A stretch of 54,709 nucleotides of DNA from Micromonospora sp. HK10 (GCF_000982955.1 NZ_KQ058831.1:1-54709); one strand, 5' to 3'. Shown: positions 34,545 through 44,898, counted from the first letter of the stretch. The notes: generated from the sequence alone by a model not told the origin. Translations and numbers: made by a program.

Positions 34545-34919
34545 CTAACCGGGCGTACCGGCGTTCAGCGCCGCACGGACCAGGGCGAGGGCGCGGTCCG
34601 GCGGTACGCCCAGCCGGGCCGCCTCGGCGGCGTACCCGGCGGCCGCCCGGTGCAGGCGGTCGGTGGCGTCGTCCCGCCCCGGGGCCACCATGGTCCCGTG
34701 CCGCCCCCGGGTCTGCACCAGCCCGGCGGACTCCAGTTCCCGGTACGCCCGGGCCACCGTGTTCACCGCCAGGCCGAGGTCGGCGGCGAGCTGCCGGACC
34801 GCGGGCAGCCGGGTGCCGACGGGCAGCCGCCCGTCCCCGATCATGCCGGCGAGCTGCCCGCGCACCTGCTCGTACGGGGGCACCGCCGAGTCGGCGTCGA
34901 TCCTGATCCGGCTGCTCAT
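34545..34919 (-). CDS. GntR-family regulator, YtrA-like
   Basis: A 124-residue protein of the short YtrA subfamily. The winged helix is complete: PPYEQVRGQLAGMIGDGRLP, VGTRLPAVRQLAADLGLAVN, TVARAYRELESAGLVQTRGR, HGTMVAPG, then a short helical tail. It lacks the larger effector domain of FadR or HutC types. The ATG overlaps the preceding membrane-protein stop by 4 nt (ATGA). YtrA regulators usually control adjacent ABC exporters; here none is adjacent and it is embedded between a YihY membrane protein and an unknown acidic protein. Confidence 0.93.
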   Translation of the reverse strand: MSSRIRIDADSAVPPYEQVRGQLAGMIGDGRLPVGTRLPAVRQLAADLGLAVNTVARAYRELESAGLVQTRGRHGTMVAPGRDDATDRLHRAAAGYAAEAARLGVPPDRALALVRAALNAGTPG

Positions 34920-35851
34920 CCCGCTCCTCCCGGTGTGCCCGGTTCGGTCTCCTCGTCGATCTCGACGTCCACCTCCCGCGCGCTGGCGCCCTCGGCCAGG
35001 TCCACCACCCGGCCGTACCGGCTGGTGGCGGCCAACGCCGCGCCGAAGAGCACCAACTGGTTGAGCAGGTAGAGGTAGAGCAGCAGGCCGACCGCGGTGG
35101 TCACCACCGTGTACGCCGGGTTCCGCTCGGTGCGGACCACGTAGTAGCGGCCCACCGTGTTGAGCAGGGTGATACCGACCGCGACCAGCAGCACCACCGG
35201 CCGCAGCCGGCGCCGGCTCATCCGCAGCCGGGGCACCGCCACCAGCAGCGCCACCGCGAGCACCGCGTTGACCAGCACGCTGAGCACCGCGCTGACCGTG
35301 GTGAGGCCGACCGAGCCGGTGCTGCGCAGCAGGAACCGCAGCAGCGACTCCAGCGCGTCCACGGCGGCCACCGACACCCCGAGCAGCACGAAGACCGCGA
35401 CCAGTACGCCCAGGTCGACCAGGCGGCGGACCACCAGGTTGCCGGGCTGCTGGTTGAGCCCGTACATGAGCCGTTGCGAGGAGCGGATCGCCTCCACCCA
35501 GCCGATCCCGGTCACCACCAGGATGATCAGACCGACCACCCCGACGGTGTTGCTGCTCTCGGCGATCTGCTGCGGGTCGAGGAACGGCAGGTTCCCGGCC
35601 AGGAAGTCCGCGGCCGCCTCGCTGACCTCGGCGTTGTCCTGCAGGATCGTGCCGAAGATCCAGTACGCGACCAGGGCGAGCGCGAACACCGCGAAGAAGC
35701 CGTAGTAGGCGATCGCGGCGGCCAGCCGCCCGGCCAGCAGGTCGGCGTAGAGGGTGCCGGCCCGCCACAGGTGGTCGAAGGTCGGCCACCGGCCCCGCGC
35801 CGCGTCGATCCGGCGGCCCAGCGCGCTCTCGATCCGGCCGAGCAGGTTCAC
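34916..35851 (-). CDS. YihY/BrkB-family inner-membrane protein
   Basis: A 311-residue polytopic protein with about six membrane helices. RLAAAIAYYGFFAVFALALVA is the first, and the family motif region follows (LILVVTGIGWVEAIRSSQRL, MYGLNQQPGNLVVRRLVDLG). Later helices include VVLLVAVGITLLNTVGRYYV and LLLYLYLLNQLVLFGAALAA. The C-terminus is a short acidic cytoplasmic tail. The GTG start is the only one consistent with family length. The family is widespread and of unknown function (an old RNase BN label is wrong). It is the first gene of the operon with gntR. Confidence 0.92.
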   Translation of the reverse strand: MNLLGRIESALGRRIDAARGRWPTFDHLWRAGTLYADLLAGRLAAAIAYYGFFAVFALALVAYWIFGTILQDNAEVSEAAADFLAGNLPFLDPQQIAESSNTVGVVGLIILVVTGIGWVEAIRSSQRLMYGLNQQPGNLVVRRLVDLGVLVAVFVLLGVSVAAVDALESLLRFLLRSTGSVGLTTVSAVLSVLVNAVLAVALLVAVPRLRMSRRRLRPVVLLVAVGITLLNTVGRYYVVRTERNPAYTVVTTAVGLLLYLYLLNQLVLFGAALAATSRYGRVVDLAEGASAREVDVEIDEETEPGTPGGAG

Positions 35852-35904
35852 CCCGTCATCCTCGCCGATCCGTGGGGAACGCGGTGGCCAGCGGCGCGCT
35901 CAGC

Positions 35905-36474
35905 TCAACCGCCGAGCCGGAAGTCGCGGCGGGGCTGCCACCGGGTGGCTCCGCTGTGCGAGAAGAGGGTGAAGGCTTCGACCTCGAACAGCGCCGAGAA
36001 GTCCGCCAGGTCCTCGTACGCCTTGTCCAGCACCTCCGGCGGGACGTCCTGCGCCACGGTGACGTGCGGGTGGTACGGGAAGCGCGCCTCCCGGTGCAGT
36101 TCGGGCGCCGCGTTGATGGCCGCGGCGAGCACCTCGCACTCGCTGATCCCGGCCGCGACCGTCACGAAGACCACCTGGGTGACCGGCCGGAACGTGCCGG
36201 TGCCCCGCAGGTGCAGGGTGAACGGCAGGTGGGTGGCGGCCACCCGGGCCAGGTGCTCCTCGACGGCGGGCAGGGCGCTCACCGGGATCTCGGTCGGCCC
36301 GAGCAGGGTGACGTGGGCGGGGACGGCCTGCGGGTCACCGGCCTCGATCCGGCGGCGGGTGAGCAGCCCGCCCCACGGTTCGGGGATGTCCACCGCGATC
36401 CCGATCTGGATGGTGTCGCCGGCGTCCGGCGCTCCGTCCCTGCCAGCCACGCTCCGCGCCACCCTTCCGGCCAC
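35905..36474 (-). CDS. 2'-5' RNA ligase family (2H phosphoesterase)
   Basis: Up to 189 residues. Two HxT motifs define the 2H fold: HVTLLGP at about residues 54-60 and HPHVTVAQ at about 136-143. Flanks include DTIQIGIAVDIPEPWGGLLT, FTLHLRGTGTFRPVTQVVFV and the C-terminal FSHSGATRWQPRRDFRLGG. The family acts on 2',5' or cyclic 2',3' phosphodiester bonds in RNA or nucleotides; the natural substrate is unknown. The start is uncertain: three in-frame GTG codons lie within the first nine codons and none has an ideal ribosome site. It is 34 nt downstream of the trpS end in the same direction. Confidence 0.88.
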   Translation of the reverse strand: MAGRVARSVAGRDGAPDAGDTIQIGIAVDIPEPWGGLLTRRRIEAGDPQAVPAHVTLLGPTEIPVSALPAVEEHLARVAATHLPFTLHLRGTGTFRPVTQVVFVTVAAGISECEVLAAAINAAPELHREARFPYHPHVTVAQDVPPEVLDKAYEDLADFSALFEVEAFTLFSHSGATRWQPRRDFRLGG

Positions 36475-36508
36475 CGACTGCGCACACCCTCTCCGACGCG
36501 CGGGTCCG

Positions 36509-37567
<1,059 letters not shown>

Positions 37568-38593
37568 TCATGACGGGCCGGCGGGTCGATTGTCGGCGGT
37601 CATGACCGGCGCGTACGGCTCACGCCGCTGCTCCGGCACGCGGGCGGCGGAGACCGCGAGGCGGGCCACCCGCCGCCCCTCCAGGGCGAGTACCCGCAGC
37701 AGCCACCCGCCCGGCGGGTCGTCCGGATCGGGCCGGCCGGCGTCCGGCGTGACCGGGGAGACCGGCACCTCGTCGCCGGTGACGGGCAGCCGGCCCAGGG
37801 CGGCCATCACGAAGCCACCGACCGTCTCGTACGGGCCGGCGGGCAGCGGCACCCCGGTCCGCTCGGCGAAGTCGGCCAGGTTGAGCCGGCCGTCCACCAC
37901 GGCGGGCAGGCCGGCGGGGGCCGGTTCGGGCGGGACGGCGTCCTCGTCGTGGATCTCGCCGACCAGCTCCTCCACCAGGTCCTCGCAGGTGACGATGCCG
38001 GCGGTGCCGCCGTACTCGTCGACGACCACGGCGAGGTGGTGGCCTTCCCGGCGCATCTCGGTGAGCGCGGCGAGCACCCGTTTGCTGCCGGGCAGCCGCT
38101 TCACCTCGCGGGTCAGCTCGCCCACCGTGGCGCACCGGTCGCGCTCGGGGCGCAGCAGCACGTCGCGCAGGTGGAGGAAGCCGACCACGTCGTCGTGGGT
38201 GCCGTCGACCACCGGGTAGCGGGTGTGCGTCTCGGCCCGGACCAGGCGTTCGGCCTCGGCCACGGTGAGCCCGGCGGAGAGGAAGACCACCTCGGTGCGG
38301 GGCACCATCACCTCGCGGACCAGGCGGGCGCCGGCCACCAGCACCTCGTCGATGATCCGGCGCTCGTCGGGGTCGAGGAGGGTGTTCGCGGCCACCAGGT
38401 CGCGCAGTTCGGCCTCGGTGATCCGTTCCCGGCCGGCGGTCGGGCTGGCCCCGAGCAGGTCGGTGACCAGGCGGGTCGCCCCGTCGGCGGCGCGGACCAG
38501 GAGCCGGGCGACGGTCCGGGCGACGGGGCCGGGTTCGCGCCGTGGCCGCCCCGACGCTCGGCGCCGGAGCCCGGGACCACCTGCCTCCCGCAT
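37568..38593 (-). CDS. CorC/HlyC-like CBS-pair protein lacking the DUF21 membrane domain
   Basis: A 341-residue soluble protein. Residues 15-50 look like the last helix and linker that follow DUF21 in CNNM/HlyC proteins (VARLLVRAADGATRLVTDLL). EAELRDLVAANTLLDPDERR, the first CBS motif (VMVPRTEVVFLSAGLTVAEA; HTRYPVVDGTHDDVVGFLHL) and the second (LAVVVDEYGGTAGIVTCEDL) follow. A CorC/HlyC C-terminal domain (VVDGRLNLADFAERTGVPLP) completes it. No membrane helices precede it in any frame that I could join. The protein would be cytosolic, CorC-like, with an extra stretch that looks like a DUF21 remnant. Divergent from galE across 171 bp. Confidence 0.88.
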   Translation of the reverse strand: MREAGGPGLRRRASGRPRREPGPVARTVARLLVRAADGATRLVTDLLGASPTAGRERITEAELRDLVAANTLLDPDERRIIDEVLVAGARLVREVMVPRTEVVFLSAGLTVAEAERLVRAETHTRYPVVDGTHDDVVGFLHLRDVLLRPERDRCATVGELTREVKRLPGSKRVLAALTEMRREGHHLAVVVDEYGGTAGIVTCEDLVEELVGEIHDEDAVPPEPAPAGLPAVVDGRLNLADFAERTGVPLPAGPYETVGGFVMAALGRLPVTGDEVPVSPVTPDAGRPDPDDPPGGWLLRVLALEGRRVARLAVSAARVPEQRREPYAPVMTADNRPAGPS

Positions 38594-38764
38594 GGGTTGG
38601 ATGGTAGACAGCCCTCGCCGCCCGAGCCGGCCGATGTTCGGATCTGTTCAATCATGGCGGAACGTGGTGGGATGGCGGTGGTGCACTGGCAGCCCTGGCG
38701 CGACGGCCACCATAGGGTGATCAAGGACGGCCGCCGCCGCGGCGGCCAGGCGGGAGGAAGCGAC

Positions 38765-39748
38765 GTGAAACTGCTCGTCACCGGCGGTGCGGGCTACATC
38801 GGCAGCGTGGTGACCCGGATGCTGCTCGACGAGGGCCACGACGTCACCGTCCTGGACGACCTGCGCACCGGACACCGGGCGGCCCTCGCCCCCGACGCCA
38901 CCCACGTCGACCTGCCGATCCACGAGGCCGCCCGGGTGCTCGCCCCGGACGCCGGCTTCGACGGCGTGCTGCACTTCGCCGCGCTGATCGCCGCCGGCGA
39001 GTCGATGGTCAAGCCGGAGCTCTACTGGCGGGCCAACACCATCGGGTCGCTCGCCCTGCTCGACGCCGTCCGCGCCGCCCGGGTGCCCCGGCTGGTCTTC
39101 TCCTCCACCGCCGCGGTCTACGGCAACCCCACCGAGCTGCCCATCCCGGAGACCGCCGTGAAGGCCCCCACCAACACGTACGGGGCCACCAAGCTGGCCG
39201 TCGACATGGCGCTCACCTCCGAGGCGATCGCGCACGGCCTGGGCGCGGTCTCGCTGCGCTACTTCAACGTCGCCGGGGCGTACCGGCACGGCGGGGGGAC
39301 CATCGGCGAGCGGCACGACCCGGAGACCCACCTGATCCCGCTCGCCCTCGAGGTGGCCGCCGGCCGGCGCGACAAGCTCCAGCTCTTCGGCGACGACTAC
39401 CCCACCGTCGACGGCACCTGCGTTCGCGACTACATCCACGTCGAGGACCTGGCCCGGGCCCATCTGCTGGCGCTGGGCGCCGCCACCCCGGGCCAGCACC
39501 GGATCTACAACCTGGGCAACGGCAACGGCTTCACCAACCGGCAGGTGATCGAGGTGGTCCGGGAGGTCACCGGCCACCCGGTGCCGGTCGAGATGGCCCC
39601 GCGCCGCGAAGGTGACCCCGCCGAGCTGGTCGCCTCCGCCGCGCTGGCCCGCGACGAGCTGGGCTGGGTGCCGGGCAAGCCGACGCTGCAGGACATGGTC
39701 GGCGACGCCTGGGCGTTCTACCGCGAGCACGTCCTGGAACAAGCGTGA
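38765..39748 (+). CDS. galE: UDP-glucose 4-epimerase
   Basis: A 327-residue extended short-chain dehydrogenase. NAD loop GGAGYIG is at residues 7-13, the catalytic Ser/Thr region VFSSTAAVYGNP near 111-122, and YxxxK (Y139, K143) in NTYGATKLA. RYFNVAGAYRHGGG and CVRDYIHVEDLARAH are typical GalE segments. The GTG start lies 5 nt after GGGAGGAAG. TAGGGT at 38713-38718 is a possible -10. It interconverts UDP-glucose and UDP-galactose. Its stop overlaps galK by 4 nt (GTGA). Confidence 0.95.
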   Translation: MKLLVTGGAGYIGSVVTRMLLDEGHDVTVLDDLRTGHRAALAPDATHVDLPIHEAARVLAPDAGFDGVLHFAALIAAGESMVKPELYWRANTIGSLALLDAVRAARVPRLVFSSTAAVYGNPTELPIPETAVKAPTNTYGATKLAVDMALTSEAIAHGLGAVSLRYFNVAGAYRHGGGTIGERHDPETHLIPLALEVAAGRRDKLQLFGDDYPTVDGTCVRDYIHVEDLARAHLLALGAATPGQHRIYNLGNGNGFTNRQVIEVVREVTGHPVPVEMAPRREGDPAELVASAALARDELGWVPGKPTLQDMVGDAWAFYREHVLEQA

Positions 39749-40971
39749 GCGCGCGGAGCGAGGAGCGAGCCGGGCCTGCGAGCCCGCAGCCGCGGACGGC
39801 GGCCGGCACGGCGAGCGCCGACGTCGCGGCCCGCGCCACCACGGGCTTCCGGCAGCGGTACGGCGCCGAGCCGGCGGGCCGCTGGGCGGCTCCCGGCCGG
39901 GTCAACCTGATCGGCGAACACACCGACTACAACGACGGCTTCGTGCTCCCCTTCGCGCTGCCGATGCGTACCGTCGTCGCCGCGGCGCCTCGCGACGAGC
40001 CGCGCTGGACGGTCTGGTCGGAGCTGGACGACGAGCCGGTGGGGTTCGGGCCGGAGGAGGCCGACGAGCCCGGTCGGGTGCCCGGCTGGGCCGCCTACGT
40101 GGCCGGCGTGGTGTGGGCGCTGCGCGCCGCCGGCCAGCCGGTCCCCGGCGCCCGGCTCGCGGTCGCCTCGGACGTGCCGGTCGGCTCCGGGCTCTCCTCG
40201 TCGGCGGCGATCGAGTCCGCGGTGCTGGCCGCCCTGGTCGACCTGGGCAACCTGGACCTGCCCGCCGAGCGGTGGCCCCGGCTCGCCCAGCACGCCGAGA
40301 ACGACTACGTCGGCGCGCCCACCGGGATCATGGACCAGTCGGCGGTGATCCGGGGCCGGGCCGGGCACGCCCTCTTCCTGGACTGCCGCACCGAGCAGGT
40401 CGACCAGATCCCGTTCGACCTGGACGCCGCCGGGCTGGCCGTGCTGGTGGTCGACAGCCGCGCCCCGCACCGGCACGCCGACGGCGAGTACGCCTCCCGC
40501 CGCCGGTCCTGCGAGGAGGCGGCGCGGATCCTCGGCGTGCCCGCCCTGCGGGACGTCGATCCGGCCGACCTCGACGCGGCGCTGGCGAAACTGCCCGACG
40601 ACGAGACCCGCCGCCGGGTCCGGCACGTGGTCACCGAGGACCAGCGGGTGCTCGACACGGTCGCGCTGCTGCGCGCCGGCCGGGTCGGGGAGATCGGGCC
40701 TCTGCTGACCGCCTCGCACGCGTCGATGCGCGACGACTTCGAGATCACCGTGCCCGAGATCGACACCGCGGTCGAGGCGGCGCTGGCCGCCGGGGCGTAC
40801 GGGGCCCGGATGACCGGCGGTGGCTTCGGCGGCTGCGTGCTGGCCCTGGTCGACGCGTCCGCCGCCGACGCGGTGGCGGACGCCGTGGCCGCCGCGTACG
40901 CCGAGCGCGGCTTCGCCGCCCCGGCCACCCGTGCCGTGCACCCCACCGGCGGCGTCACCCGCCTCGACTGA
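39745..40971 (+). CDS. galK: Galactokinase
   Basis: A 408-residue GHMP kinase. The galactokinase signature GRVNLIGEHTDYNDG is at residues 51-65, the ATP loop PVGSGLSSSAA at 145-155, and MTGGGFGGCVLAL near the C-terminus. It phosphorylates galactose to galactose-1-phosphate. The first 25 residues come from a GAGCG-rich repeat-like DNA stretch (GCGCGGAGCGAGGAGCGAGC) common between actinomycete genes, so the true protein may start at a later codon, though no better ribosome site is seen. No galT is present here, so the Leloir pathway must be completed elsewhere. Confidence 0.96.
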   Translation: MSARSEERAGPASPQPRTAAGTASADVAARATTGFRQRYGAEPAGRWAAPGRVNLIGEHTDYNDGFVLPFALPMRTVVAAAPRDEPRWTVWSELDDEPVGFGPEEADEPGRVPGWAAYVAGVVWALRAAGQPVPGARLAVASDVPVGSGLSSSAAIESAVLAALVDLGNLDLPAERWPRLAQHAENDYVGAPTGIMDQSAVIRGRAGHALFLDCRTEQVDQIPFDLDAAGLAVLVVDSRAPHRHADGEYASRRRSCEEAARILGVPALRDVDPADLDAALAKLPDDETRRRVRHVVTEDQRVLDTVALLRAGRVGEIGPLLTASHASMRDDFEITVPEIDTAVEAALAAGAYGARMTGGGFGGCVLALVDASAADAVADAVAAAYAERGFAAPATRAVHPTGGVTRLD

Positions 40972-40973
40972 AC

Positions 40974-41020
40974 GGCGGCGGCCCTGGCCGACCCGCGCCG
41001 GGTTGACCAGGGCCGCCGCC
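40974..41020. terminator. Bidirectional terminator between galK and cysN
   Basis: A perfect 14-bp stem GGCGGCGGCCCTGG / CCAGGGCCGCCGCC encloses a 19-nt loop that can itself form a 5-bp stem (ACCCG-CGC-CGGGT). It begins 3 nt after the galK stop and ends 18 nt before the convergent cysN stop. Confidence 0.88.
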
Positions 41021-41038
41021 GGACACCGGGGTGGGGCC

Positions 41039-42340
41039 TCAGCCCATCTCGACGATCATGCCGGCGCCGACCGTCCGGTTGGTGGCCTCGTCGATGATCA
41101 CGAAGCCGCCGGTGGTGCGGTTCCGCCGGTACTCGTCGGCGAGGAGCGGCACGGTGGTCCGCAGCCGGACCCGGCCGATCTCGTTGAGCTTCAGCTCGCC
41201 GGCCGCGTCGTCGCGGTGCAGCGAGTTGATGTCCAGCCGGTAGTGCAGCCCGCGCACGATGGCCCGCGCCGAGCGGGTGGTGTGCTTGATCGCGTACTTG
41301 CCGCCGATCTGCAACGGGCGGGTCTCGTCCATCCAGCAGACCATCGCCTCGATGTCCTGCGCGACGGCCGGGGCGTTGTTCGGCCGGCAGATCAGGTCGC
41401 CCCGGGAGATGTCGATCTCGTCGGTCAACCGGACCGTCACCGACATCGGCGGGAACGCCTCGGCCACCGGGCCGTCGGCCGTCTCGACCGAGGCGATCCG
41501 GCTGGTGAACCCGGACGGCAGCACCATCACCTCGTCGCCCGGCTTGAGCACGCCCGAGGCCACCTGGCCCGCGTACCCCCGGTAGTCGGTGACCGTGGTG
41601 GACTGCGGGCGGATCACGTACTGCACCGGGAACCGCACGTCGACCAGGTTGCGGTCGCTGGCGATGTGCACCCGCTCCAGGTGGTGCAGCAGCGACGGGC
41701 CCTCGTACCAGGGCATGTTCTCCGACCGGGAGACGATGTTGTCGCCCTTGAGCGCGGAGATCGGCACCACGGTCAGGTCCGGCACGTCGAGCTTCGCGGC
41801 GAACGCGGTGAACTCGTCGGAGATCCGCTCGAACACCTCCTCCGACCAGTCGACCAGGTCCATCTTGTTCACGCAGAGGACCAGGTGCGGCACCCGCAGC
41901 AGCGAGCAGAGGAACGCGTGCCGGCGGGACTGCTCCACCAGGCCCTTGCGGGCGTCCACCAGGATCAGCGCCAGGTCGGCGGTGGACGCGCCGGTCACCA
42001 TGTTCCGGGTGTACTGGATGTGCCCGGGGGTGTCCGCGATGATGAACTTGCGCCGCGGCGTGGCGAAGTACCGGTACGCCACGTCGATGGTGATGCCCTG
42101 CTCCCGCTCCGCCCGCAGGCCGTCGGTGAGCAGCGCCAGGTTGGTGTACTCGTCGCCCCGGGCCGCGCTGACCGCCTCGACCGCGGCGAGCTGGTCGGTG
42201 AAGAGCGACTTCGTGTCGTACAGCAGCCGGCCGATCAGGGTCGACTTGCCGTCGTCGACGCTGCCGGCGGTGGCGAACCGCAGCAGGTCCATCGGGCGTG
42301 CCGTCTCACTGTCGGCCTGGGCCAGAGCCTCGACGCTCAT
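41039..42340 (-). CDS. cysN: Sulfate adenylyltransferase subunit 1 (GTPase)
   Basis: A 433-residue EF-Tu-like GTPase subunit. The P-loop GSVDDGKST is at residues 26-34, DTPGH at 103-107 and NKMD at 158-161, with GITIDVAYRYFATPRRKFI between. Beta-barrel domains follow (YRGYAGQVASGVLKPGDEVM; GDLICRPNN). It drives formation of adenylyl sulfate by CysD through GTP hydrolysis. No APS kinase domain is fused, since the protein ends TNRTVGAGMIVEMG. The ATG shares one base with the cysD stop (TGATG). Confidence 0.96.
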   Translation of the reverse strand: MSVEALAQADSETARPMDLLRFATAGSVDDGKSTLIGRLLYDTKSLFTDQLAAVEAVSAARGDEYTNLALLTDGLRAEREQGITIDVAYRYFATPRRKFIIADTPGHIQYTRNMVTGASTADLALILVDARKGLVEQSRRHAFLCSLLRVPHLVLCVNKMDLVDWSEEVFERISDEFTAFAAKLDVPDLTVVPISALKGDNIVSRSENMPWYEGPSLLHHLERVHIASDRNLVDVRFPVQYVIRPQSTTVTDYRGYAGQVASGVLKPGDEVMVLPSGFTSRIASVETADGPVAEAFPPMSVTVRLTDEIDISRGDLICRPNNAPAVAQDIEAMVCWMDETRPLQIGGKYAIKHTTRSARAIVRGLHYRLDINSLHRDDAAGELKLNEIGRVRLRTTVPLLADEYRRNRTTGGFVIIDEATNRTVGAGMIVEMG

Positions 42341-43251
42341 CAGAAGTAGCCCTCCCGCTTGCGGTCCTCCATGGCGGCCTCGCTGACCCGGTCGTCGCCG
42401 CGGGTCGCGCCGCGCTCGGTGATCCGGGTGGCGGCCACCTCCTCGATCACCTTTTCCACGGTGTCGGCGTCGGACCGGACCGCCGCGGTGCAGGAGGCGT
42501 CGCCCACGGTCCGGTAGCGCACCTGCGCCTTGAACCGCTCCTCGCCCGCCTTGGGTCGGATGAACTCGTTGACCGCGTAGAGCATGCCGTCCCGCTCGAT
42601 CACCTCGCGCTCGTGCGCGTAGTAGATCGACGGCAGTGGGATCCGCTCCCGGGCGATGTAGTGCCAGACATCCAGCTCGGTCCAGTTGGACAGCGGGAAG
42701 ACCCGGATCGACTCGCCCGGGTGGTGCCGGCCGTTGTAGAGCGACCACAGCTCGGGGCGCTGGTTCTTCGGATCCCACTGGCCGAATTCGTCGCGGAAAC
42801 TGAACACCCGCTCCTTGGCGCGGGCCTTCTCCTCGTCCCGCCGGGCGCCGCCGAAGAGCGCGTCGAAGCGATGCTTCTCCACCGCGTCCAGCAGCACCGG
42901 GGTCTGGATCCGGTTGCGCATCCCGTCCGCCGACTCCCGGACCAGCCCGGCCGCCAGCGCCTCCGGCACGCTCGCCACGATCAGGTGCAGGCCCAGCTCG
43001 GCGACCCGCTGGTCCCGGTACTCGATGACCTCGGGAAAGTTGTGCCCGGTGTCGACGTGCATGACCGGGAACGGGATGTTGGCCGGGGCGAACGCCTTCT
43101 GCGCCAGCCGCAGCATCACGATCGAGTCCTTGCCGCCGGAGAAGAGCAGCACCGGCCGCTCCATCTCGGCGACGACCTCGCGCATCACGAAGATGCTCTC
43201 CGCCTCGAGCGCGTCGAGGTGCGAGACCTGGTACGCCGCCGGGGACGTCAT
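42340..43251 (-). CDS. cysD: Sulfate adenylyltransferase subunit 2
   Basis: A 303-residue ATP-PPi synthetase-type protein: PP-loop SGGKDS at residues 38-43 in RPVLLFSGGKDSIVMLRLAQ, PFPVMHVDTGHNFPEVIEYR, FGGARRDEEKARAKERVFSF, RVFPLSNWTELDVWHYIARE, and the tail TERGATRGDDRVSEAAMEDR ending REGYF. This matches the full CysD family pattern. It makes adenylyl sulfate from sulfate and ATP with CysN. It is the middle gene of cysQ-cysD-cysN. Confidence 0.97.
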   Translation of the reverse strand: MTSPAAYQVSHLDALEAESIFVMREVVAEMERPVLLFSGGKDSIVMLRLAQKAFAPANIPFPVMHVDTGHNFPEVIEYRDQRVAELGLHLIVASVPEALAAGLVRESADGMRNRIQTPVLLDAVEKHRFDALFGGARRDEEKARAKERVFSFRDEFGQWDPKNQRPELWSLYNGRHHPGESIRVFPLSNWTELDVWHYIARERIPLPSIYYAHEREVIERDGMLYAVNEFIRPKAGEERFKAQVRYRTVGDASCTAAVRSDADTVEKVIEEVAATRITERGATRGDDRVSEAAMEDRKREGYF

Positions 43252-43314
43252 GACAGGTGTCCGTTCATCGAATTCCAGACCTTTCCGGTCGGACTCGTCA
43301 AGAAGACGCTCAGG

Positions 43315-44145
43315 CTACCCGGAATGCCGCTGCAACGCTGCAAGCAACCGACTGGCGAGATCCTTCCGGCAGACCAGAAGGTCGGGCAGGCGCGGGTCGG
43401 CCTCGTTGTATTTCAGCGCAGAACCGTCGATCCGGGAAGCGTGCAGCCCGGTGGCCGTCGCCACAGCCACCGGAGCGGCCGAGTCCCACTCGTACTGCCC
43501 GCCGGCGTGGATGTACGCGTCGACCTCGCCGGTCACCACCGCGGCGATCTTCGCGCCCGCCGAACCCATCGGCACCAGATGGGCGCCGACCTCCTCGGCC
43601 AGATCGGTGAGGAACACCGGCGGCCGGCTGCGGCTGGCCGCCAACCGGATGACCCGCCCGCCCGCGGTCGCCGCCTCCAACGTCATCGGCGGGTACGCCG
43701 GCGGGTAGTCGGTGCCCAGCACCCGGTGCTGCGCCGGCAACCCCACGGCGCCCGCCACCAGCCCGTGCGGCGACGGCGCGTGACGCGCCCAGAGGGCCAC
43801 GTGCACCGCCCAGTCCGAGCGGCCCTCCTCGGCGAACTCCCGGGTGCCGTCCAGCGGATCGATGATCCACACCCGGTCGGCGGTCAACCGCGGCACCGCC
43901 TCCGTGGTCACCTCCGCCGTCCAGGCCAGCCGCGACCCCTCGTCCTCCTCCGACAGCACCGCGTCGGCCGGGCGCCACTTCGCCAACTCGGTACGGATCA
44001 GGTCGTGCGAGACCTTGTCCCCGGCCGCCTTCAACGCCCCCGGATCGGTGAAGCCCAGCTCCGCGCGCAGGTTCACCAGCGCCTGCCCGGCCCGCGCCGC
44101 GAGCCAGCGGGCGAACGCCCCGTCGATCATCGGAGGATTGGCCAT
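43315..44145 (-). CDS. cysQ: 3'(2'),5'-bisphosphate nucleotidase
   Basis: A 276-residue inositol-monophosphatase-fold phosphatase. Metal-binding motifs are ADAVLSEEDEGSR and WIIDPLDGTREFAEEGRSDW, and the C-terminal WDSAAPVAVATATGLHAS supplies the last aspartate. It hydrolyses PAP (adenosine 3',5'-bisphosphate), the by-product of PAPS use, which fits its place upstream of cysDN (63-nt gap). The start chosen is ATG 44145 (MANPPMIDGAFARWLAARAG). The frame is open another 20 codons to 44205, but that extension resembles no family N-terminus. Confidence 0.93.
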   Translation of the reverse strand: MANPPMIDGAFARWLAARAGQALVNLRAELGFTDPGALKAAGDKVSHDLIRTELAKWRPADAVLSEEDEGSRLAWTAEVTTEAVPRLTADRVWIIDPLDGTREFAEEGRSDWAVHVALWARHAPSPHGLVAGAVGLPAQHRVLGTDYPPAYPPMTLEAATAGGRVIRLAASRSRPPVFLTDLAEEVGAHLVPMGSAGAKIAAVVTGEVDAYIHAGGQYEWDSAAPVAVATATGLHASRIDGSALKYNEADPRLPDLLVCRKDLASRLLAALQRHSG

Positions 44146-44233
44146 GGGTCTTCCGCTCCCGTCGCTCGCGTCGCCTCCCGAAGAGCGCAGACTACCGGCC
44201 GCCACCCGCCGCGACCCGCAGCCCCGCCCGCGG

Positions 44234-44824
44234 TCAGCCGGCGTGGTAGAGGTTCTGCGTCGGCTCCACCCCGCGGGTCACCACCGACTCGACCACGTCC
44301 GCCGCCCGGTCCACCAGGAACTCCAGCTCCTTGCGCTCCACCGCGGAGAAGTCCGACAGCACGAAATCCGCCGGATCCTGCCGCCCCGGCGGCCGCCCGA
44401 TGCCGAACCGCACCCGCACGTAGTCCTTCGTGCCCAGCGACTTCGACATGGACCGCAGGCCGTTGTGGCCGCCCTCGCCGCCGCCGCACTTCACCCGCAG
44501 CTGCCCGTACGGGATGTCCAGCTCGTCGTGCACCGCGATCACCTGCCCCGGCGGGATCTTGTGGAACTGGGCCAGCGCGGCCACCGGGCCGCCGGAGAGG
44601 TTCATGTAGGTCAGCGGCTTCATCAGCACCAGCTTCGGCCCGCCGAAGCCCAGCCGCCCCTCGGCGACCTCGGCCACCGCCCGCTTGTGCCGGCCGAACT
44701 TCCCGCCCAGCCGGCCGGCCAGCAGCTCGGCCACCATGAAGCCGACGTTGTGCCGGTTGCCCGCGTACTCCCGACCGGGATTGCCCAGGCCGACCACCAG
44801 CCAGGGCCCCGCCTCGTCCGTCAC
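44234..44824 (-). CDS. pth: Peptidyl-tRNA hydrolase
   Basis: A 196-residue protein with all Pth elements: [21 protein letters not shown] including the catalytic His25, [60 protein letters not shown] and [13 protein letters not shown]. It releases peptides from stalled peptidyl-tRNA. It follows rplY on the same strand, a usual actinobacterial order, but a terminator-like hairpin lies between them, so expression may depend on read-through or its own promoter. Confidence 0.97.
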   Translation of the reverse strand: MTDEAGPWLVVGLGNPGREYAGNRHNVGFMVAELLAGRLGGKFGRHKRAVAEVAEGRLGFGGPKLVLMKPLTYMNLSGGPVAALAQFHKIPPGQVIAVHDELDIPYGQLRVKCGGGEGGHNGLRSMSKSLGTKDYVRVRFGIGRPPGRQDPADFVLSDFSAVERKELEFLVDRAADVVESVVTRGVEPTQNLYHAG

Positions 44825-44898
44825 GCCTCGCCCCTTCCGTCATCTCCGGCCCGCCGCGGCCCGCACCGCCCGGGAGGCCCGGCCGGCGCCGATACGCC

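Noticed and set aside
38765..40971. Complete Leloir operon
   Set aside because: galE and galK are present but no galT is found in the window.
41039..42340. CysNC fusion with APS kinase
   Set aside because: The protein ends after the beta-barrel domains; no second P-loop or kinase domain follows.
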